The position numbers were made by a program, and so were the translations under genes. The notes beneath the pieces were generated by a model that saw only the letters and a list, made by a program, of their open reading frames with translations, was not told the origin of the DNA and did not search any database. From Gammaproteobacteria bacterium (lineage in GTDB: Bacteria; Pseudomonadota; Gammaproteobacteria; Thiohalobacterales; Thiohalobacteraceae): a stretch of 64,000 nt of DNA. Positions 59,821 to 64,000 of the stretch are shown here, in pieces. The stretch is from assembly GCA_018819175.1 (NCBI GenBank), contig JAHJQQ010000050.1:81029-145028 (forward strand). The letters are read 5' to 3'. Numbering within the stretch: the first letter of the stretch is position 1; each line of letters starts with the position of its first letter.

Positions 59821-60107
59821 ATGACAATAACCGCACACCGCCACCACGTCGCGAATTGGCTGTAGCGCTGAAATATGATGGTGAAAACACGCCGCGCGTC
59901 ACCGCCAAAGGCAGCGGTGATCTGGCCGAACAGATTGTCGCGTTGGCCATGGAGCACAATATTCCCATGCAGGAAAACGCCCTGCTGGCGAACACCTTGG
60001 CACAATTGGATTTGAACGCAGAGATCCCGCCAGCGTTATATCTCAGCGTCGCCGAGATCATCGCCTTTGCGTATTACTTATCGGGGAAGGTACCTGAAAG
60101 GTTCTAG
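59817..60107 (+). CDS. FlhB C-terminal-domain homologue (FlhX)
   Basis: The 96-residue product matches the cytoplasmic autocleavage domain of FlhB/YscU without the membrane part: RRELAVALKYDGENTPRVTA and YLSVAEIIAFAYYLSGKVPE. FlhB cleaves itself at NPTH; that motif is absent, so it cannot act by autocleavage and is probably an accessory that replaces the domain or binds FliK. It is coupled to the FliK gene by ATGA. Its stop codon (60105-60107) lies in the first unit of a heptamer array. Confidence 0.88.
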   Translation: MNDNNRTPPPRRELAVALKYDGENTPRVTAKGSGDLAEQIVALAMEHNIPMQENALLANTLAQLDLNAEIPPALYLSVAEIIAFAYYLSGKVPERF

Positions 60108-60152
60108 GTTCTAGGTGCTAGGTGCTAGGTTTTAACCTAGCACCTAGAACCT
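60100..60152. repeat. Heptamer array with inverted half at the flhX stop
   Basis: GGTTCTA occurs twice and GGTGCTA twice in tandem (60100-60127), followed by GGTTTTAACC and the inverted half CCTAGCACCTAGAACC (to about 60151). The arms pair into a hairpin with few mismatches. The TAG stop of flhX is part of the first unit. It may also serve as a terminator. Confidence 0.85.
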
Positions 60153-60164
60153 CGTCCCTAAATT

Positions 60165-60560
60165 TCAACCCGCCTTCGCAATACCACCATGCAACATAGC
60201 GATCAATTCGGCTTCGCCGCGGGTGAGACCGCATTTCGCGATAAGTTCGGATACGTCGGCGCCGCGCTGCACCATCTGGATGGCCTGGGTATAAGGGCGA
60301 TCACCGGCGGTACGCATTTCGATCTGGTCTTGTCGTTCTATCAGCCGGTGTACCTGCTGTTCCAATCGCACCAGATGATCGCCGGCTCCCACCGATGCCT
60401 TGCACAGGGCGGCAAAGTCATCACGGTGACGGAGGTTCTGATCTTCGCGGGAGTGCATCTGTTTGCGCAGACGACGCATGGCGAACAACTGATAGAACTG
60501 CACCAGTACCAGAACAATCACCAGTGCACTGAGTATTCCTGTTATCGGATCGATCATCAT
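60165..60560 (-). CDS. DUF2802 protein
   Basis: The 131-residue protein has an N-terminal membrane helix (LSALVIVLVLVQFYQLFAMR), a coiled coil (about 60-85, RLEQQVHRLIERQDQIEMRT), and the DUF2802 C-terminus KCGLTRGEAELIAMLHGG. Genes of this type follow cheW in the chemotaxis operon of Pseudomonas and relatives; function is unknown. The start is ATG 60560 or 60557. It is the last gene of the minus-strand chemotaxis series here. Confidence 0.85.
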   Translation of the reverse strand: MMIDPITGILSALVIVLVLVQFYQLFAMRRLRKQMHSREDQNLRHRDDFAALCKASVGAGDHLVRLEQQVHRLIERQDQIEMRTAGDRPYTQAIQMVQRGADVSELIAKCGLTRGEAELIAMLHGGIAKAG

Positions 60561-60584
60561 GGGCTGCTCGTCATGCCTCGGTCA

Positions 60585-60758
60585 TCAGGCGTAATCATCA
60601 ATGTGATGCTGGTCGTCGTCCTGCGGTTGTTCGGTCTCAGGTTTCTGCTCGGGTTGCTTGCGCGGCCGCCGTGGTGGCTTCCTACGATCCTGTAGCGCTT
60701 CTCCTGGGCGAACCGGGAAGATGGGTGATGGAAATTTGATATTCCAGGAATCAACCAT
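60585..60758 (-). CDS. Small proline-rich hydrophilic protein (cheW-DUF2802 interval)
   Basis: The 57-residue product begins MVDSWNIKFPSPIFPVRPGE, has a long Pro/Arg/Lys/Gln/Asp stretch (about 20-48) and ends HHIDDYA. The hydrophobic head and acidic IDDYA tail look conserved-type. It falls in the gap between cheW and DUF2802 and reads in the same direction. The frame is open upstream to 60797, but ATG 60758 avoids a large overlap with cheW. No function is known to me. Confidence 0.55.
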   Translation of the reverse strand: MVDSWNIKFPSPIFPVRPGEALQDRRKPPRRPRKQPEQKPETEQPQDDDQHHIDDYA

Positions 60759-60772
60759 CGCACTTAAGGGCA

Positions 60773-61249
60773 CTACATAGAGCCGAGCTCCGCCCATTCT
60801 CCATCATTCAATAATTTATTCAGATCCACCAGGATCAACAGCTCACCATCGCGCGTGGCCACTCCCTGGATGTATTTGGAACTTTCATCATTGCCGACAC
60901 TTGGCGGTGATTCGATTTCGGAGGCACGCAGATCCACCACTTCGGCGACCGCATCCACCAGGATTCCGACCACCAGTTTGTCTGCTTCAATGATCACGAT
61001 ACGGGTCGATTCATCGCGCTCCTTGGAACCCAATCCCAAGCGCTCACGGGTATCGATCACGGTCACCACATTGCCGCGCAGATTAATAATGCCCAGCACA
61101 TAATCCGGCGCTCCGGGAACCGGGGCGATCTCTGTCACGCGCAGCACTTCCTGTACCTGCATCACGTTAATGCCGTAAATCTCTTCCTCCAAACGGAAGG
61201 TCACGCATTGCATCACAGCATCGTTACTCACTTGAGCGGCTTGGGTCAT
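60773..61249 (-). CDS. cheW: Chemotaxis coupling protein CheW
   Basis: CheW links chemoreceptors to CheA. The 158-residue protein has a CheW domain from about residue 14: CVTFRLEEEIYGINVMQVQE, VPGAPDYVLGIINLRGNVVT and IDTRERLGL, and the GVATRDGELLILVDLNKLL end. AGAGG precedes the ATG. It follows a second CheW-like gene by 123 bases, typical of the che operon with motCD and parA. Confidence 0.96.
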   Translation of the reverse strand: MTQAAQVSNDAVMQCVTFRLEEEIYGINVMQVQEVLRVTEIAPVPGAPDYVLGIINLRGNVVTVIDTRERLGLGSKERDESTRIVIIEADKLVVGILVDAVAEVVDLRASEIESPPSVGNDESSKYIQGVATRDGELLILVDLNKLLNDGEWAELGSM

Positions 61250-61372
61250 GACTCGCCTCTATGGTTCAGAAACCCGGCATTTGGGGCCGGAAACGCGGAA
61301 AGGTCGTCAAATTACGGACGCCCTTATATCCGTATACAAGACTAAAAGCATTAACTGTGCCAGTGGCTGATT

Positions 61373-62104
61373 TCAGCCTGACGCCGGTCCGCTTTCCAGG
61401 AGCATGGTGGCAAAGGCTTCCGTGTCGATCAGGACACACATCTGTTGAATCACTGTTCCTGCCAGCCAGGGCCGAGTTCCCGACTGACTGCGCCATTTAA
61501 CATCGCCATTCGAGAGAGTTATCACCTCGGCCACATCATCACAGGCCAGGCCCCAGCGCCCCTCATCGATCAGGATGACCTTGCCAAGACGACCGCTGGT
61601 GGCCGCCGGAAGACTGGCACGGCGATCCGCCGGTAATACCACATTAGCGACATCTATCAGCTTTACCTTATGGTCCAGATGTGTGCGCAGGCCGAGAAAC
61701 CAAGGCTGGTGATTGGGTAATTCCGTCACCAATTCGGCGTCCCAGGGCAGGACGCCGTACAGTTTGGCCAGCGGTAACGCCAGGGTCAGCCCTGCAACCT
61801 GGAACATCAGGCATTGGAACTGTCCTTGGGCCCATTCAGGGTAGGCGGCCGGAGCCGGTTGTGGCGTTATTTCGGCAACGGGTTCTTCATTCACAACCGC
61901 AACCGGTTTAGGGAGCGGCACTGTCTCTCGAACAATCCGGGGTATCTCAGCCGGTGGGGCCGCCACGGGATCGGCAACGGATTCTGCCACCTCCAGCGGC
62001 ACCGGTCGCAGCAAGGCCTGCAGGTAGGCGCCCAGGGCCAGTTGCTGATCCAGCATCACCAGTTGCGCAGAACGAGTCTCGGTCTTCACGGCTTTATCGT
62101 TCAT
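61373..62104 (-). CDS. CheW-domain protein with long N-terminal extension
   Basis: The 243-residue protein has a Pro/Ala-rich N-terminal half (about 1-90) and a CheW domain thereafter (QCLMFQVAGLTLALPLAKLY, then FLGLRTHLDHKVKLIDVANV and onward). ATG 62104 overlaps the parA stop in ATGA; ATG 62110 is an alternative start. In Pseudomonas a second CheW follows parA in the same operon, and the ParA-like protein positions the chemotaxis arrays through such partners. The extension may bind ParA; that is inference. Confidence 0.85.
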   Translation of the reverse strand: MNDKAVKTETRSAQLVMLDQQLALGAYLQALLRPVPLEVAESVADPVAAPPAEIPRIVRETVPLPKPVAVVNEEPVAEITPQPAPAAYPEWAQGQFQCLMFQVAGLTLALPLAKLYGVLPWDAELVTELPNHQPWFLGLRTHLDHKVKLIDVANVVLPADRRASLPAATSGRLGKVILIDEGRWGLACDDVAEVITLSNGDVKWRSQSGTRPWLAGTVIQQMCVLIDTEAFATMLLESGPASG

Positions 62105-62922
62105 GCCCATGCCTGCCCTTCATCCATCGCGTCGATTTCCTGCGCGTGGGTTGGCCGATCCAGCAACTGATCCAGCAGACTCAAATAGGCCAGCGCGCCG
62201 CGCGAGCGCGGCTGCCACAGTGACAACGGGCGACCCGCCTTGCTGGCCTCGCGGAATTGGGTATCCACGGGAATCACATCCGAGCAGATTTCCTGGCTGT
62301 AACGCTCACGCAAGACCTGCAAGGCATCACTGGAGGCGCGAGTGCGTTTGTCATACATGGTCGGCACAATCAGTTTCGGCACTTCACCACCGCGCGCCCG
62401 ACTGATCATCTTGAGGGTGTGCAGCATGCGTTCCAGACCTTTGAGGGCGAGGAATTCACATTGCACCGGGATAAGCAATTTGTGACAGGCCGCCAAGGCA
62501 TTCACCATCAGCACACCCAGCATCGGCGGACAATCAATCAATACATGATCATAATGCGCCTGCAAATCGGTGAGTGTCTGCGACAGCACCAGACCCATAC
62601 CGTCTTGCGTTCCCAGCTGTCGATCGAGCGTTGCCAGTGCCGTTGCGGCCGGCAACAGGCTAAGGTTTTCGAATTTGGTTGCATGCAGCACATCACGATA
62701 ATGCGTGCGTGGACGCCGGTCGGCGCGATCCTTGAACAGGGTGTAGACCGAGATCTCGATGCTGTCCGGGTCGAGACCGAAATACGTCGTCAATGATCCG
62801 TGCGGATCGAGATCGACCATCAGCGTACGCTGACCCTCGGCCGCCAACAGGCCCGCCAAGGTCACAGCCGTCGTGGTCTTGCCCACGCCGCCCTTTTGAT
62901 TGGCAATCGCCCAGATCTTCAT
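62101..62922 (-). CDS. ParA-family ATPase of the chemotaxis operon
   Basis: The 273 residues begin MKIWAIANQKGGVGKTTTAV, the deviant Walker A with signature lysine, followed by LMVDLDPHGSLTTYFG and DHVLIDCPPMLGVLMVNAL. The closest functional relatives are ParC/ParP-type chromosome-independent ParA proteins that place chemoreceptor arrays at the pole. It overlaps motD and the CheW gene by ATGA at each end. Context favours array positioning over chromosome segregation. Confidence 0.92.
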   Translation of the reverse strand: MKIWAIANQKGGVGKTTTAVTLAGLLAAEGQRTLMVDLDPHGSLTTYFGLDPDSIEISVYTLFKDRADRRPRTHYRDVLHATKFENLSLLPAATALATLDRQLGTQDGMGLVLSQTLTDLQAHYDHVLIDCPPMLGVLMVNALAACHKLLIPVQCEFLALKGLERMLHTLKMISRARGGEVPKLIVPTMYDKRTRASSDALQVLRERYSQEICSDVIPVDTQFREASKAGRPLSLWQPRSRGALAYLSLLDQLLDRPTHAQEIDAMDEGQAWA

Positions 62923-63845
62923 GGCTGCGCCGCCTCGACCGGTTTGGTACGCGCGTTGCCCTCAGTGACAATGGCATCTGCCTCATCCGCAGCGCGCGTC
63001 CAGCGTGGATCAACGCCCGGCATGATCACCAGCACCACACGACGGTTCATGGCGCGCCCTTCCGGCGTTTCATTGTCAGCTATGGGTTTGTACTCACCAT
63101 AGCCAATGGCGGCCATCCGATCCGGCGCCACGCCATAATCGGTAAACAGATGCACGACACTCGCGGCACGCGCCGCCGAAAGTTCCCAGTTGGACAGAAA
63201 CTGCACGGTATGGATAGGTATGTTGTCGGTGAAACCTTCGACATGAATCGGATTGGGAAATTTCGCCAGGATCTCAGCCAGAGGCCTCATCATGCTGAAC
63301 GCGGCCGGTGCCAGGCGTGAGCTGCCACTCGGGAACAGGATGCTGGATTTTATTTCGACTTCCAGCCAACGCTTGTCGCGTCGCACATTGATCAGATCAT
63401 CATCGATCAGACTGCCCATGGCCTCCACAATCTCATCAGCGATCTGCTGGATATGCGTGTCGACACCCTCTTTGTTTGCAGGCTTGTTTGCCTCCTCCGT
63501 CAGGTCCGATTCGAGCATCTGCGTGTCAGTGTCACGCTCAGGTTCGGCCGGTGGCTCCGGTTGCTGTGGGATCGGCAGGGCAATCAGGCTTGGAACGCCC
63601 TGCATCGGCACGGCGGTACCGACACCGTCCTCACGTTCTCCCAAGGACACCAGTGCGGCACTCTGCGGTGGCGCGCGAAACGCCGCCGTCAGTGAATCGG
63701 ACAGTACGCGGTATTTACCTTCATTCACCGACGAGACCGAATACATGACCACAAAAAACGCGAACAACAGCGTAATGAAGTCGGCGTAAGATACCAGCCA
63801 ACGTTCATGATTCTCGTGTTCTTCGTGTTGCTTTCTACGCGCCAT
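62919..63845 (-). CDS. motD: Flagellar motor stator protein MotD (MotB family)
   Basis: MotD forms with MotC an alternative proton-driven stator. The N-terminal helix reads RWLVSYADFITLLFAFFVVM with the proton-channel Asp, and the OmpA-like peptidoglycan-binding end contains VEGFTDNIPIHTVQFLSNWE and SAARAASVVHLF. The position before parA and cheW marks it as MotD rather than MotB. ATG 63845 gives 308 residues; GTG 63854 is an alternative start. motC should lie beyond the right edge, across the heptamer array. Confidence 0.94.
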   Translation of the reverse strand: MARRKQHEEHENHERWLVSYADFITLLFAFFVVMYSVSSVNEGKYRVLSDSLTAAFRAPPQSAALVSLGEREDGVGTAVPMQGVPSLIALPIPQQPEPPAEPERDTDTQMLESDLTEEANKPANKEGVDTHIQQIADEIVEAMGSLIDDDLINVRRDKRWLEVEIKSSILFPSGSSRLAPAAFSMMRPLAEILAKFPNPIHVEGFTDNIPIHTVQFLSNWELSAARAASVVHLFTDYGVAPDRMAAIGYGEYKPIADNETPEGRAMNRRVVLVIMPGVDPRWTRAADEADAIVTEGNARTKPVEAAQP

Positions 63846-63893
63846 AATCATCACAAAGTGCCAGATTCAATCTCTATATCGAACCAGCCAAGA

Positions 63894-64000
63894 TGCCTCT
63901 TGCCTCTTGCCTCTTGCCTCTTGCCTCTTGCCTCTTGCCTCTTGCCTCTTGCCTCTTGCCTCTTGCCTCTTGCCTCTTGCCTCTTGCCTCTTGCCTCTTG
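63894..64000. repeat. Heptamer tandem repeat (TGCCTCT)n running off the window
   Basis: TGCCTCT is repeated without a fault from 63894 to the window edge, about 15 units in 107 bases. It begins about 50 bases upstream of the motD start codon. The same CTTGNNT-type unit is seen near queA. The true copy number is unknown because the array is cut by the edge. No ribosome site or promoter is evident between the array and motD. Confidence 0.97.

Noticed and set aside
63894..64000. CRISPR array
   Set aside because: The unit is seven bases with no spacers and no cas genes nearby; it is a simple tandem repeat.

Overview
This 64 kb window is chromosomal DNA of a non-enteric gammaproteobacterium with GC somewhat above 55 percent. 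The clearest sign is the run leuC-leuD-leuB-asd-fimV-truA-trpF-trpB-trpA-accD-folC-SPOR-cvpA-purF-metZ, the layout known from Pseudomonas and Chromatiales-type genomes. A motD-parA-cheW-cheW chemotaxis tail, a Psd/SuhB/SecDF-YajC/Tgt/QueA block and a glycogen cluster agree with that. I see no prophage, transposase, CRISPR array or rRNA.

Layout. 1-5 kb: 5' end of gltX, a cyclophilin, lpxH, a DUF455 ferritin-like protein and glycerate kinase. 5-24 kb: one long minus-strand series for Met, purine, folate, fatty-acid, Trp, pseudouridine, FimV and Leu functions. metZ is headed by a SAM-II riboswitch followed by a terminator, and leuC is divergent from a LysR gene. 24-32 kb: an MFS transporter, a collapsed two-component system (broken sensor, intact receiver, Hpt domain without its histidine), aroC, hemN with an FNR-like box, and prmB. 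32-42 kb: Sco/PCuAC copper proteins, psd, suhB, secDF-yajC, tgt, queA and a tRNA-Leu. 42-52 kb: glgP, malQ, a GH57 enzyme, glgC and glgB, without glgA. 52-57 kb: mog, a ubiquitin-fold protein, an EF-hand protein, a retropepsin-like protein and the complete AmmeMemoRadiSam set. 57-64 kb: a GYF/pentapeptide membrane protein, FliK- and FlhX-like flagellar proteins, and the DUF2802-cheW-cheW-parA-motD end of a chemotaxis operon.

The unexplained part is mostly non-coding. Every gap between leuC, leuD, leuB and asd carries a long inverted repeat. Seven-base tandem repeats sit at gene ends: inside the last codons of queA, over the stop codon of flhX, and about 15 copies upstream of motD running off the window. 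Next to queA there is also a diverged second copy of its 3' end. A small promoter-to-terminator unit at 52.9-53.03 kb could encode an sRNA. All functions are inferred from sequence features read by eye; no database search was run.
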